Part shown: piece after piece, positions 35,301-46,084 of the stretch
How positions within the stretch are numbered: the first letter of the stretch is position 1
How the letters are laid out: each line of letters opens with the position of its first letter
Assembly (NCBI RefSeq): GCF_019059575.1
Contig: NW_024883388.1
Location: forward strand, 30,926 to 94,925
DNA: 64,000 nt
Direction of reading: 5' to 3'
Source: Amphibalanus amphitrite
Lineage: Eukaryota; Arthropoda; Thecostraca; Balanomorpha; Balanidae
Translations under genes and position numbers: made by a program
Notes under the pieces: model-generated
Told to the model about the DNA's origin: nothing
What the model saw: only the letters and a program-made list of their open reading frames with translations
Database searches by the model: none

Positions 35301-37018
35301 ATGCACCGAAGGTCGTGGAAAGTCTGATGAAGTCACTGCTGCCACTGGCACCCCTTTGGAGCCAGCTACTACCGGGTCTGTCCGGGGTCACGACAAATGC
35401 GTCTGTCGAAGTTTACTTCAACGTCGTCAAGCATCGTCTCCTCCGAGGCCGAACCAAATTGCATCCGTGCGAGTTCATCCGACAGCTCTTGAATGATACC
35501 AACAGCCGCGTGAAGGCGGATCGAATCCCAGCCAAACCTGCACCACGAGGGAGGAAGCGACTGAAGAAAGACCGCAAACCTCCCAGCAAATCGACGCAGC
35601 ACGCCCATAAGACTGTACCGGAAGATCCGGACGTCCAAGAAGAGTTCTGGTCCAAAAAGAATCGGGCTGCGTCAAGGCCATCGTGGTACGCGCGAAGCAA
35701 GCCACCGGACTGTCTCAAACAGGCAGCGTGTAGCAGCAAGGCACCACCGATGCTGGCGCGTGATATCCCAGAGCAGGCGCAGCCGACATCAGCTAGAGAC
35801 GGCAGCAAGGCACCAGCCGCGACGCTGGCGCGCGATATCCAGGCGCAGCCGACATCAGCTAGAGACGGCAGCAAGGCACCAGCCGCGACACTGGCGCGCG
35901 ATATCCAGGCGCAGCCGACACCAGCTAGAGACGGCAGCAAGTCACCAGCCACGACGCTGGCGCGCGATGTCCAGGCGCAGCCGACATCAGCTAGAGATGG
36001 CAGCAAGGCACCAGCCGCGACGCTGGCGCGCGATATCCAGGCGCAGCCGACATCAGCTAGAGATGGCAGCAAGGCACCAGCCGCGACGCTGGCGCGCGAT
36101 ATCCAGGCGCAGCCGACATCAGCTAGAGATGGCAGCAAGGCACCAGCCGCGACACTGGCGCGCGATATACCAGAGCAAGCGCGGCCGACATCAAGAGGAG
36201 AAGCTAAGGCTGGACAAAAAGAGCCTAAGCTGGCGCTGGACCCGAACTCCGTCGGCACCAGTCTCTGCGAACAGTCTGAGAGATCATTGAGCCCCTACCA
36301 GTGGCTAGACGACGAAGCCATTGACAGGTTTTGTCTGGCGCTCTCTGCGTCCACTGACGGCAGAGTGGTCCATTTTACGACTACTTGGTACGAATGTATG
36401 ATTGGCGGAAGGACATCTGCAATGCTGCGGCACCATTTGGCATCTCGGTCAGCCCAGCATGCAACCATCTGGCTGCTTCCCTACAACAGGAACGGCAACC
36501 ACTGGGCGCTCTACATCGTCGCCCACAAGTCCCAAGCTATCATTCACCTGGACTCACTGGGGCTCCAGCCCAACGGTCTCGATGTGGCCCACGTCCAGAA
36601 ACTGATAGAAGCAGCCCATCTGTTGATGCCTGATCCAGAATTTGACTGGAGCCGATGGTCACTCTGTGTGCCAGTGGAGTATCCCATCCAAGGTGACTCC
36701 TACTCCTGCGGCACGCGGGTCTGTCACGCGTCTGAAGCGGTGTCTACTGGTGGGGTGCGACTGTTCAACGACGCCCTGATGCGTAAGGAGATTCTCCACA
36801 AGATCAAAAGCACACAGGTTAGACCATCAACGATAGGTACTGTGTCATTACATGCTTGGTTTTTGTTCATGCGCTTTTTAAGTGAAAACTCAAGTTATCC
36901 TCTATTTTTAGTATTAAGTTACCCTCTATCCTCTATTATTTTCTGCGAGGGCACAAGAAAAGTGACAAGCCTGGAACATTTGCTGTTATGGGGTGACATC
37001 TCCGAATGTAAGCAGTAA
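29381..37018 (+). CDS. Giant modular transposase-like protein: zinc-finger modules, DDE core, Ulp1 protease
   Basis: A 2,545-codon uninterrupted frame. Residues 1-205 are Ser/Pro/Lys repeats of the AKKRPAPSPSG type, like SPKK DNA-binding tails. Five modules follow (about 207-287, 465-635, 755-925, 1175-1260, 1475-1643), each with FTFKLTAEDTAEIF and LLQDAPDTEL, separated by SPGPSPCRS repeats. Modules 2, 3 and 5 hold a Cys/His core (FFRCHAQCRLPECHQ) of WRKY/GCM1-like appearance; modules 1 and 4 lack exactly that core. The core region 1644-2046 shows LHIDATGG (Asp1724), VVLDFSWALL (Asp1797), CGSH (Cys1838, His1841) and NASVEVYF (Glu2010), a DDE set with the CxxH insert typical of MULE/hAT/Kolobok-type transposases. 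Residues 2125-2268 are 23-residue repeats. Residues 2304-2473 are an Ulp1/C48 fold with His2374, Asp2391, Gln2437, Cys2443. The last 70 residues may be intron read-through, since a GT donor follows codon KSTQ near 36820. Assignment to a named superfamily is inference. Confidence 0.8.
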   Translation: MNLAILQSSGATASAPDSGPGPAPDQSPGPSSCQSSPGPSPCPASPGQAACRAKKRDAPSPCRAKKRPAPSPCRAEKRPARSTCTAKKQSAPSPSGAKKRPARSTCRAKKRPAPSPFKGKKRPAPSPSGAKKRPARSTCRAKKLPAPSPSGAKKRPAPSPCGEKKRPAPSPSGAKKRPAPSPSGEKKRPAPSPSGEKKRPALSPCQSDASPAREAGEVGANFTFELTAEDTAEIFSSHKLKKRWSDRFFLVGEDVESKGAYDVRREQLQKAPDTEVNEGNITEVRASPGPSPGPSPCRSSPGQSPGQSPCQSSPGPSPCQSSPGQSLGPSPCMSSPGQSPCRSSPGQSPGQSPCQSSPGPSPCRSSPGQSPCRSSPGQSPGLSPCRSSPGQSPGPLPCQSSPGQSPGQSPCQSSPGQAQAACGAKKRDAPSPCRTKNRPAPSPCGAKKRPAPSPCREKKRPAQSPCQSDASPAREAGEVGANFTFKLTAEDTAEIFSGHKLKKRWSDRFFRAFTSCNRTTKCILAVRYRHLKKMSSSRKNTAFFRCHAQCRLPECHQYVFRIQKNPGKYGAVVEGKILSGSANAHKVYHAHRNLRGERRVLVGEDVDSRGAYDVRRELLQDAPDTELAWENTTEDRASPGPSPGPSPCRSSPGQLPGLSPCQSSPGPSPCRSSPGQAVCGVKKRDAPSPSGAKKPPARSTCRAKKRPAPSPCREKKRPAPSPCGEKKRPAPSPSGAKKRPAPSPSGEKKRPALSPCQSDASPAREAGEERANFTFKLTAEDTAEIFSGHKLKKRWSERFFRAFTRCNRTMKCILAVRYRHLKKMSSSRKNTAFFRCHAQCRLPNCHKYVFTIQKNPGKHDAVVEGKILSGSNDAHKAYHAHRNLRGERHVLVGEDVDSRGALDVRRELLQDAPDTELAWENTTEDRASPGPSPGPSPCRSSPGQLPGLSPCQSSPGPSPCQSSPGQSLGPSPCMSSPGQSPEQSPCRSSPGQSPCRSSPGQSPCQSSPIPSPCQSSPIPSPCQSSPIPSPCQSLPRPSPCWSSPGQSPGQSPCQSSLGPSSCRSSPGSSLGQSPEPSRRPSPCRASPGQSPCRSSPGQSPCQSSPGPSPGPSPCRASPVKTACGAKKRSVPSPCKAKKRPAPSPSGAKKRPAPSPCRTKKRPAPSPSGAKKRPALSPCQSDASPPRKAGEVGANFTFKLTAEETAEIFSSHKLKKRWSERVFLVGKDVESRGAYDVRRERLQNAPDTELTEGNITEVRASPGPSPGPSPCRSSPGQSPGQSPCQSSPGPSPCRSSPGQSPGPLPCRSSPGQSPCRSSPGQSPCQSSPIPSSCQSSPRPSPGPSPCRSSPGHPPCRSSPGKSLGPSPCMSSPGQSPGSSPCPASPGQAVCGAKKRPAPSPCREKKRLAPSPCGEKKRPAPSPSGEKKRPAPSPSGEKKRPAPSPCGEKKRPAPSPSGAKKRPAPSPCGEKKRPALSPCQSDASPAREAGEVGANFTFELTAEDTAEIFSGHKLKKHWPDRFFRAFTRCNKTTKCILAVRYRHLKKMSSRKNTAFFRCHAQCRLPNCHKYVFTIQKRPGKHGAVVEGKILSGSNDAHKVYHAHRNLRGERRFLVGEDVESRGAYDVRRELLQDAPDTELAEGNITEAPPAKILRQAAYERRQKERYSQDWAVDVQCRAEDSAASDSSSTILFGGIHFIARHPLSVHMFGEHFMRKYHNRPTTLHIDATGGVTKQIGKKRPYLYAIVAEGTNENDNSYPFAHLIAEDHTVPTIQHFLTHLAREYRTVTNDTFQPPRVVLDFSWALLHAVVLSIMKMSLLAYLERCWDSSTSNPPATTISLCGSHLMHQFAHSLTDCGVKKDCRGGYMWLFARMQKATSLEQLDGEFKTLCTLAMKKTEVTDHAGIRGDMAEETEEQTGKILNPSEDEDEDKVPQEVKGTKKQTYRALSPYGRHFERVVESVKTSTYEDVHEVTNPFYAPKVVESLMKSLLPLAPLWSQLLPGLSGVTTNASVEVYFNVVKHRLLRGRTKLHPCEFIRQLLNDTNSRVKADRIPAKPAPRGRKRLKKDRKPPSKSTQHAHKTVPEDPDVQEEFWSKKNRAASRPSWYARSKPPDCLKQAACSSKAPPMLARDIPEQAQPTSARDGSKAPAATLARDIQAQPTSARDGSKAPAATLARDIQAQPTPARDGSKSPATTLARDVQAQPTSARDGSKAPAATLARDIQAQPTSARDGSKAPAATLARDIQAQPTSARDGSKAPAATLARDIPEQARPTSRGEAKAGQKEPKLALDPNSVGTSLCEQSERSLSPYQWLDDEAIDRFCLALSASTDGRVVHFTTTWYECMIGGRTSAMLRHHLASRSAQHATIWLLPYNRNGNHWALYIVAHKSQAIIHLDSLGLQPNGLDVAHVQKLIEAAHLLMPDPEFDWSRWSLCVPVEYPIQGDSYSCGTRVCHASEAVSTGGVRLFNDALMRKEILHKIKSTQVRPSTIGTVSLHAWFLFMRFLSENSSYPLFLVLSYPLSSIIFCEGTRKVTSLEHLLLWGDISECKQ
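35755..36185 (+). repeat. Coding minisatellite, 69-bp unit, about 6 copies
   Basis: In-frame repeats with the words GCGCGCGATATCCAGGCGCA and AGCTAGAGACGGCAGCAAGG, encoding TLARDIQAQPTSARDGSKAP. It links the transposase core to the protease. Copies are nearly identical, so recent amplification is likely. Confidence 0.9.
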
Positions 37019-37115
37019 GACATGTGATTCGTTTTGCCGTTTGTTTAACAGCGCAAGAACAAAGTATTGGAGGAAAAATGTAACATATGCTGTGTCGTAA
37101 TTGCTTTGCTACAGG

Positions 37116-37255
37116 TGCCGTCTGGGGTCCGCAGCGTCACATTGGGTTTCCAGTGCAGAAAAGAGATGTGGAAGGCGATGCCGAAGCTCCACACTGTCCA
37201 TGCCGTCGGAGACGTGTTCATCTTTTTGCAGCAGCTCTACCGGGCATCTCTTTAG
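37116..37255 (+). CDS. Possible second exon of the giant transposase gene
   Basis: A poly-pyrimidine-poor but plausible acceptor TTTGCTACAG precedes 37116, and the donor-like CACACAG/GTTAGA lies near 36815. The exon would run to the stop at 37253-37255 and encode GVRSVTLGFQCRKEMWKAMP and further residues. No domain recognised. Read without splicing, the first exon ends in a hydrophobic tail of 60-70 residues that looks like intron sequence. Confidence 0.35.
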
Positions 37256-37477
37256 TGAGTTTTAAGTTGTACGTACCTATTACCCACGTCGGAGTGGCCT
37301 TGTTGCTCGGCAACATCGGAAACGTGATACAATTTGGGAGTATGTCGAATCTTCCCAGCCCACACACGCTTTTCAGTTGATTTGAAGCTCAAATCTCATC
37401 GCAGTGAAAATTATCGCTGCGAGACTGTTTATGTCCATTACCTCTAATGACGTCATACGACCTGAAATGCATCTTAA

Positions 37478-38480
<1,003 letters not shown>

Positions 38481-38613
38481 CGGAATAAATATGACAGACC
38501 ATCTTCATATTCATCTTCATGTTATCGGGCAAGAGGCAAGGTGTCCTGAAGCACGATATGTCTCCGCACTCGTCCCGTTCTGCTGAGGCTGTCTGTGTGC
38601 TTCCTCTCGTCAG

Positions 38614-38739
38614 GTGTGGGAGGCGGTGGCTGTGGCCCAGGAGCACCGCGACCTCCGTCTGAGCCTGCTGCTGACACAGGTCATCGGCTCACATGAGGCG
38701 CGCCAGCTCGTCAGGAGCCAGCTGGGAAACTGGCGGCAA
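38614..38739 (+). CDS. Host-like exon, possible Nup96 (Nup98-96) segment
   Basis: The acceptor TTCCTCTCGTCAG and donor CAA/GTGAGC bound exactly 42 codons in phase 0. The peptide contains VAQEHRDLRLSLLLTQVIGS and ends RQLVRSQLGNWRQ, a helical pattern that recalls the Nup96 domain of Nup98-96 (DHRLALLLSQ..GS...R.L...QL..W). The identification is from memory of the family and unsure. It sits 18 bases from the inner edge of the right arm, inside the putative giant element. It is therefore either a captured exon or evidence that the right arm inserted into a host gene. No neighbouring exons of the same gene were found. Confidence 0.45.
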
Positions 38740-38756
38740 GTGAGCAGGACGGACCA

Positions 38757-39060
38757 GGGCCTTGGACTCTGGACTGGAGGTCAGAATGATCGAGTGGTGA
38801 GGCGGAAAAGGCCCACCCCACCTCCAAGGGTCCCGGCGCAGAACAAGCCGGCCACACGCCCCTTCGAGCGCGTAGCCGGTAACGAGCGCGACTTCCGAGC
38901 GGCAGCTGGAGGGCAGCCAAAGTTCGGCCTGCGGCACAAGGGCCCGTGGGGCCACGGAAGAAAAGAAGGAAGAGGGGACACCTACCGAGTGCGGGACGGC
39001 GTCGGTAAAACCAAGATGTGGCACCACGACCACCTGAAAGCGTATGATGGACAGACGTGC
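38757..39060 (+). pseudogene. Decayed gypsy-type integrase C-terminal tail (right arm copy)
   Basis: Same fragment as in the left arm, with the residues GKTKMWHHDHLKAYDG near 39001-39051. Frames shift upstream, so it is non-functional. Confidence 0.6.
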
Positions 39061-39400
39061 GGTTTGCCGGGAGAGGTGGCCGCCGCGTGGTGCGCGCGGC
39101 ATCACCCAGATCGCGGCGCGGGACCTGAGCCGCCTCCTACCGCCCTTGGCCCGCCCGCGTCGTACCGAATGCGGCGCGGCTGCCCCTGTACAGTGTCAGG
39201 CGGGGGTCCATGAACTGCGCGAATCGCGGGCGCGGTAGTGTATACATACTTGTAAAATGTGAGCTGTCGTACACCTCTCTTGTGTAGGGGGGGGGGGTGT
39301 GTTGGGGAGCGGCGGCCGTTCGTATCGGCCGCCGGTAGCGTGCGCCGGCGCTGCAACCTGCAGTCCCGGCCGGCTGGTGACGTAGGTGACGTGGCGGCCG

Positions 39401-39436
39401 CTGATTGGTCGGCGGGCGCCCAGCCCCCCTATATAA
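39401..39436 (+). promoter_or_regulatory. CCAAT/TATA pair in the right arm, pointing outward towards AGA
   Basis: ATTGG (39404-39408) and CTATATAA (39429-39436) lie in a GC-rich context on the plus strand. Transcription from here would run through the satellite array towards the AGA gene. No start site can be seen directly. Confidence 0.45.
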
Positions 39437-39954
39437 TGCGGCGCATCGCCGGCGGCGGCAGTCGCTGAGCGGCAAGGCCGTATAAGAGCTGAGCGGGTGG
39501 CTCGGCGGGTGGGACCTCGGGGCTGAGCGGTTGGCTCGCCGAGAGGAGCTCTGGGATGGGCTAGTGGACAAGAGGTCCGGCCTGATTGGCAGTCAGGGTA
39601 TTAGTGTGTAATGAGCCGATGTGCGCAGATCAATACATTAGATAGCTGAGCCGTGGTGTTTACCCGAGAATGCGTGTTCCGAACATCAGCATGCCGATGC
39701 CGAGATGCCGACGTCACCCCGATGTTTGCCGACGTCGGGCCGACGTCAGCATGTTTACTGGGACTTAGGTATGTAAGTGCATTTAGCATCACGCATGTTG
39801 ATGTACCTATACCTACGCCCTACTACCCTGAATCTATTCTTTGATACTACCGGGCCCTGTTTCAAGTCATGGCGCTACATGACGGTTGACGCCACCGGCA
39901 GCACTTTTTCTCTTTGCCTTTTTCTCTTTGCCTCCCTAATTTAAATTTGGGAGA

Positions 39955-42900
39955 TCGGTTGAGACTAGCGGATTTCTGACACGAGATTCGTGCTCAGCGT
40001 GTCAGACTTGGTCCCCTAGACCCATTTTTGGCCGAAATTTATGGGGCCCTGGAGCTTGTCAATCTGTAGATGGACGAACTCAAAAACGGTAAATTTGGGT
40101 GATCGGTTGAGAATAGCGGATTTCTGACACCAGATTCGTGCTCAGCGTGTCAGACTTGGTCCCCTAGACCCATTTTTGGTCCAAATCGATGGCCCCTGGA
40201 GTTTGTCAATCTGTAGATGGACGAACTCAAAAACGGTAAATTTGGGTGATCGGTTGAGAATAGCGGATTTCTGACACCAGATTCGTGCTCAGCGTGTCAC
40301 ACTTGGTCCCCTAGACCCATTTTTGGGCAAAATCGATGGCCCCTGGAGTTTGTCAATCTGTAGATGGACGAACTCAAAAACGGTAAATTTGGGTGATCAG
40401 TTGAGAATAGCGGATTTCTGACACCAGATTCGTGCTCAGCGTGTCACACTTGGTCCCCTAGACTCGTTTTTGGGCAAAATCGATGGCCCCTGGAGTTTGT
40501 CAATCTGTAGATGGACGAACTCAAAAACGGTAAATTTGGGTGATCGGTTGAGAATAGCGGATTTCTGACACCTGATTCGTGTTTAGCGTGTCAGACTTGG
40601 TCCCCTAGACTCATTTTTGGGCAAAATCGATGGCACCTGGAGTTTGTCAATCTGTAGATGGACGAACTCAAAAACGGTAAATTTGGGTGATCGGTTGAGA
40701 ATAGCGGATTTCTGACACCAGATTCGTGCTCAGCGTGTCACACTTGGTCCCCTAGACCCATTTTTGGGCCAAATTGATGGCCCCTGGAGTTTGTCAATCT
40801 GTAGATGGACGAACTCAAAAAACGGTAAATTTGGGTGATCAGTTGAGAATAGCGGATTTCTGACACCATATTCGTGCTCAGCGTGTCAGAGTTGGTCCCC
40901 TAGACCCATTTTTGGGCCAAATCGATGGCCCCTGGAGTTTGTCAATCTGTAGATGGACGAACTCAAAAACGGTAAATTTGGGTGATCGGTTGAAAATAGC
41001 GGATTTCTGACACCAGATTCGTGCTCAGCGTGTCAGACATGGTCCCCTAGACCCATTTTTGGGCCAAATTGATGGCCCCTGGAGTTTGTCAATCTGTAGA
41101 TGGACGAACTCAAAAACGGTAGGTAAATTTGGGTGATCGGTCGAGAATAGCGGATTTCTGACACCAGATTCGTGCTCAGCGTGTCAGACTTGGTCCCCTA
41201 GACCCATTTTTGGGCGAAATCGATGGCCTCTGGAGTTTGTCAATCTGTAGATGGACGAACTCAAAAACGGTAAATTTGGGTGATCGTTTGAGAAAAGCGG
41301 ATTTCTGACACCAGATTCGTGCTCAGCGTGTCACACTTGGTCCCCTAGACCCATTTTTGGTCCAAATCGATGGCCCCTGGAGTTTGTCAATCTGTAGATG
41401 GACGAACTCAAAAACGGTAAATTTGGGTGATCGGTTGAGAATAGCAGATTTCTGACACCAGATTCGTGCTCAGCGTGTCACACTTGGTCCCCTAGACCCA
41501 TTTTTGGGCGAAATCGATGGCCCCTGGAGTTTGTCAATCTGTAGATGGACGAACTCAAAAACGGTAAATTTGGGTGATCAGTTGAGAATAGCGGATTTCT
41601 GACACCAGATTCGTGCTCAGCGTGTCACACTTGGTCCCCTAGACCCATTTTTGGGCGAAATCGATGGCACCTGGAGTTTGTCAATCTGTAGATGGACGAA
41701 CTCAAAAACGGTAAATTTGGGTGATCGTTTGAGAAAAGCGGATTTCTGACACCAGATTCGTGCTCAGCGTGTCAGATTTGATCCCCTAGACCCATTTTTG
41801 GGCCAAATCAATGGCCCCTGGAGTTTGTCAATCTGTAGATGGACGAACTCAAAAACGGTAAATTTGGGTGATCGGTTGAGAATAGCGGATTTCTGACACC
41901 AGATTCGTGCTCAGCGTGTCACACTTGGTCCCCTAGACCCATTTTTGGGCGAAATCGATGGCCCCTGGAGTTTGTCAATCTGTAGATGGACGAACTCAAA
42001 AACGGTAAATTTGGGTGATCAGTTGAGAATAGCGGATTTCTGACACCAGATTCGTGCTCAGCGTGTCACACTTGGTCCCCTAGACCCATTTTTGGGCGAA
42101 ATCGATGGCCCCTGGAGTTTGTCAATCTGTAAATGGACGAACTCAAAAACGGTAAATTTGGGTGATCAGTTGAGAATAGCGGATTTCTGACACCATATTC
42201 GTGCTCAGCGTGTCAGACATGGTCCCCTAGACCGATTTTTGGGCCAAATCGATGGCCCCTGGAGTTTGTCAATCTGTAGATGGACGAACTCAAAAACGGT
42301 AAATTTGGGTGATCAGTTGAGAATAGCGGATTTCTGACACCAGATTCGTGCTCAGCGTGTCACACTTGGTCCCCGAGACCCATTTTTGGGCGAAATCGAT
42401 GGCCCCTGGAGTTTGTCAATCTGTAGATGGACGAACTCAAAAACGGTAAATTTGGGTGATCGGTCGAGAAAAGCGGATTTCTGACACCAGATTCGTGCTC
42501 AGCGTGTCAGACTTGGTCCCCTAGACCCATTTTTGGTCCAAATCGATGGCCCCTGGAGTTTGTCAATCTGTAGATGGACGAACTCAAAAACGGTAAATTT
42601 GGGTGATCGGTTGAGAATAGCGGATTTCTGACACCAGATTCGTGCTCAGCGTGTCACACTTGGTCCCCTAGACCCATTTTTGGGCGAAATCGATGGCCCC
42701 TGGAGTTTGTCAATCTGTAGATGGACGAACTCAAAAACGGTAAATTTGGGTGATCAGTTGAGAATAGCGGATTTCTGACACCAGATTCGTGCTCAGCGTG
42801 TCACACTTGGTCCCCTAGACCCATTTTTGGGCGAAATCGATGGCCCCTGGAGTTTGTCAATCTGTAGATGGACGAACTCAAAAACGGTAAATTTGGGTGA

Positions 42901-43400
42901 TCGGTCGAGAAAAGCGGATTTCTGACACCAGATTCGTGCTCAGCGTGTCAGACATGGTCCCCTAGACCCATTTTTGGGCCAAATCGATGGCCCCTGGAGT
43001 TTGTCAATCTGTAGATGGACGAACTCAAAAACGGTAAATTTGGGTGATCGGTTGAGAATAGCGGATTTCTGACACCAGATTCGTGCTCAGCGTGTCACAC
43101 TTGGTCCCCTAGACCCATTTTTGGGCGAAATCGATGGCCCCTGGAGTTTGTCAATCTGTAGATGGACGAACTCAAAAACGGTAAATTTAAGTGATCGGTC
43201 GAGAAAAGCGGATTTCTGACACCAGATTCGTGCTCAGCGTGTCAGACTTGGTCCCCTAGACCCATTTTTGGTCCAAATCGATGGCCCCTGGAGTTTGTCA
43301 ATCTGTAGATGGACGAACTCAAAAACGGTAAATTTGGGTGATCGGTTGAGAATAGCGGATTTCTGACACCAGATTCGTGCTCAGTGTGTCAGACTTGGTC
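39955..43400 (-). repeat. Subterminal satellite, 147-bp unit, about 24 copies
   Basis: TAGCGGATTTCTGACACC recurs at 39966, 40114, 40261 and 40408, and so on to 43353. The spacing is 147 bp, with rare indels such as GGTAGGTAAATTT near 41121. Variants alternate (GATCGGTTGAG / GATCAGTTGAG; TCAGACTTGG / TCACACTTGG), suggesting amplification of multi-unit blocks. Confidence 0.95.
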
Positions 43401-43487
43401 CCTGGGGCAAGTTTGGGCGAAATCGGCGCACCCTGAATATCAAACTGTAGTTGGATAATCAAAGTGCTGCTAAATTGACAGCAGTCG

Positions 43488-43814
43488 CATTTCATTCGAT
43501 CTTTGTCGTTCATTTGCCAAGGCCATTGTTTCAAAGCGGATATCAGAAAAACAAATTTACCCTAAAATGACGTCAAACTACATGTTTGATGATTTCTAAA
43601 GTAGTGTTTAACAAATGTATCAATTTTGTAGCTCTTGTTGACACCAATTAATTAGTATAAAAATCAAAATTGCACAGAAAGGTTGAAAAGATTGTTCCTC
43701 AAAGAAATAGACGTCATTTTTCAAATTTTTGATAAAACATTTTCCGGTGTAGCTGGCGCAGATAAGACATTTGTCATTTGTTTACTTTTTGTATCATCTC
43801 GGAAATTTTTAGTT
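43488..43814. promoter_or_regulatory. Short interval between giant element and AGA start codon
   Basis: About 330 bases, AT-rich, with no clear TATA element. It must hold whatever remains of the native AGA promoter and 5' UTR. It includes the candidate 10-bp target duplicate AGGCCATTGT at 43520-43529. Confidence 0.4.
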
Positions 43815-46084
43815 ATGGGCGTTTTTATTAATTTTGTTGTGCAATTAACCCTATGTAGATGTGTGATGACATCTCCCCTGGTCGTCAACACATGGCCCTT
43901 TACGAATGCGACCGAGACAGGTGTGACATTTTTAGTTTTTTATTTTATTATTTGCATGCATTGTATTGCACATGTTCAGTGCGATAACAATAAGATTAAC
44001 TATAAGTTCAGAAGCAATTTTCTTATTTTAGAAGCATTAGCATACTTATCCGCGTCTTGTCCACGTCTCGTTTATTTCATATAGTCTTGTATGATATGAT
44101 CTGTACCACAAAAAACTTGGTGCATGCTTACAAATTTCAACCACCTGAACCGTGAACCTGTCAATGTTCAGCCTGGCAGATCCTGTCAGCATCTGGCTCT
44201 GCTCTGGATGCTGTGGAGATGGGCTGCACCACTTGCGAGAAGCTGCAGTGTGATGGCACTGTGGGGTTTGGTGGTAGTCCAGATGAGAATGGCGAGACAA
44301 CACTTGATGCCATGATAATGGATGGGTAAGCATTGAGGAGTGAGGACGTCCGCATCGTTATTGCATTGCTTCTTGTTCTATGAACTGCACATTGTAGACT
44401 GACCCTGATTATTTTCTTGAGATCATTGATATTTACTTCAATGCTTATATAATGAATGATTTTATTGCACATGCTATATTGTCATTTGAAATTAAGAATG
44501 CCAGCCAATGTAAACTCTGCTGCCCGCTCCAGCACTCGTGAAATTGGTGTGACAATCACCACAGGCGCTGGTAACACGATCCCCGATCCCCGTCCGTAGT
44601 GACACCCAAAACGTGGGCGCCGTGGGGTGTCTGCGGCGCGTGAAGAGCGCGGCGTCGGTGGCGCGTGCCGTGCTGGAGCACACGCGCCACACGCTGCTCG
44701 TGGGAGAGCTGGCCACGCAGTTCGCGCTCCAGCTGGGCTTCAAAGAGGAGACGCTCGAGACGGACCACTCGCGCCAGCTGCACCAGCAGTGGCGGGACAA
44801 CAACTGTCAGCCCAACTTCTGGATGGTGGGTATGAGCGGTAACGAGAACGGGTTGTTGTTGTGAACATTGATGGAGAAGGAGCTGAGACGGTGGCGAAAA
44901 TCTGCTTAGCAATTCGAGAAACAACACGAGAATCTACAAACAAATTTACCATTATTAATCACGTTGCGGGTGCGATTTGGAAGAGCGACGTTGTGAACAA
45001 AAACGTACATAGGTTGTAACTTGTAATACACAATTGTGAGGAGCGTATGTGTTGATAGGCATTTAACCAAAAGCGAATGAAAGGCATATGATGATTAACT
45101 TATAACTGTACCATATAACTGCCTTGCTCTACCCGACATCAGGGCGGTAGAACAGGAGACGTGAATTTGTTGTTTTACATCCTGCAATGCAGAACGCCTC
45201 ACATGCTATTATGAACAATGCACAGCTCTTATTGCCGCATTTCACTCCGCTTTCAGAACGTGAAGCCGGACCCAGCGCAGAGCTGCGGGCCGTACTCTCG
45301 CGACTGGGCTGCCGCGGCTGCAGCGCAGGCGTCGACTCCTTCATGGGCCAGCGCCAAAGCACATGACACCATCGGGATGGTAGCCATCGACAGTCAGGGA
45401 AAGATGGCCGCCGGTACCAGTACGAACGGAGCCATCCACAAGATTCCGGGGTAGGTCAGGTTGAGGATTATGTTGATGAACCGTTCGTGTACTATAGATA
45501 AAAGTGGGACAACTGACAACTATTGGTTCGGACTTCGGCTAATTCTCAGAGCAAAGCAATATGGAAGCTGGGAGCAACGTTTCCATGCCTGATCTTGTGC
45601 CAGGTTCTAAAGTCTAAACCCTTCGCATGACTGATGATTGATGAATGGTTATCTGCAGTCGTATTATGTCCAATTTACCGTCCATTATCTCCCTTCCATC
45701 CCCTCCCCCAACCTGACCAGTGACCAGCTAACCGTCGGTTCTGCTCGCCTCAGCCGCGTTGGCGACAGTCCGGTGCCGGGCGCCGGCGCCTACGTGGACG
45801 GCGCGGTCGGAGGCGCGGCCGCCACCGGTGACGGAGACGTCATGATGCGTTTCCTGCCGAGCTTCTTCGCCGTGGAGGCGATGCGGAGTGGCGCCGAGCC
45901 GGCCGAAGCGTGTCGCTCGGCTCTGGCGCGGATCGTGGCCCGCCACCCGGAGTTTGTCGGGGCCATGGTGGCTCTGACGAAGGACGGTCGCCACGGCGCC
46001 GCCTGTCACGGTATAGACAGTTTCCCGTACAGTGTGGCCGGAGGCGGAGACGGGGTGCGGGTGATAAATGTGAGCTGTGAATGA
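43815..46084 (+). CDS. AGA: Aspartylglucosaminidase (N4-(beta-N-acetylglucosaminyl)-L-asparaginase)
   Basis: Lysosomal Ntn-hydrolase that cleaves the GlcNAc-Asn bond in the last steps of glycoprotein breakdown. Five exons, 43815-43920, 44172-44325, 44600-44825, 45257-45450 and 45754-46084, join in phase with GT..AG introns and total 1,011 bases, or 336 residues (human about 346). The first about 20 residues are hydrophobic (signal peptide), followed by [16 protein letters not shown]. Exon 2 gives [20 protein letters not shown] and exon 3 HTLLVGE and NNCQPNFW. Exon 4 gives AHDTIGMV, where Thr200 is the nucleophile exposed by autocleavage into alpha and beta chains. Exon 5 gives [11 protein letters not shown] and [16 protein letters not shown] chose the ATG at 43815 over an in-frame one at 43683 because it puts the signal peptide at the N-terminus. 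All key residues are present. A giant transposon arm ends about 330 bp upstream. Confidence 0.95.

Larger units (their letters stand above)
38757..43487 (-). repeat. Right arm (long terminal inverted repeat) of the giant element
   Basis: Inverted copy of 11694-14247, with about 24 instead of 7 satellite units and without the 321-bp SINE insertion. The outer tip ends GACAGCAGTCG. The tip stem-loop has one mismatch compared with the left one (CAGCACT for CAGCAGT). Confidence 0.9.

Noticed and set aside
39955..43400. CRISPR-like array
   Set aside because: Repeats are contiguous 147-bp units with no unique spacers, in a eukaryotic transposon arm; it is a satellite.
43683..43814. Upstream ATG at 43683 as AGA start
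   Set aside because: It would put 44 extra residues ahead of a good signal peptide; the ATG at 43815 fits the family length.
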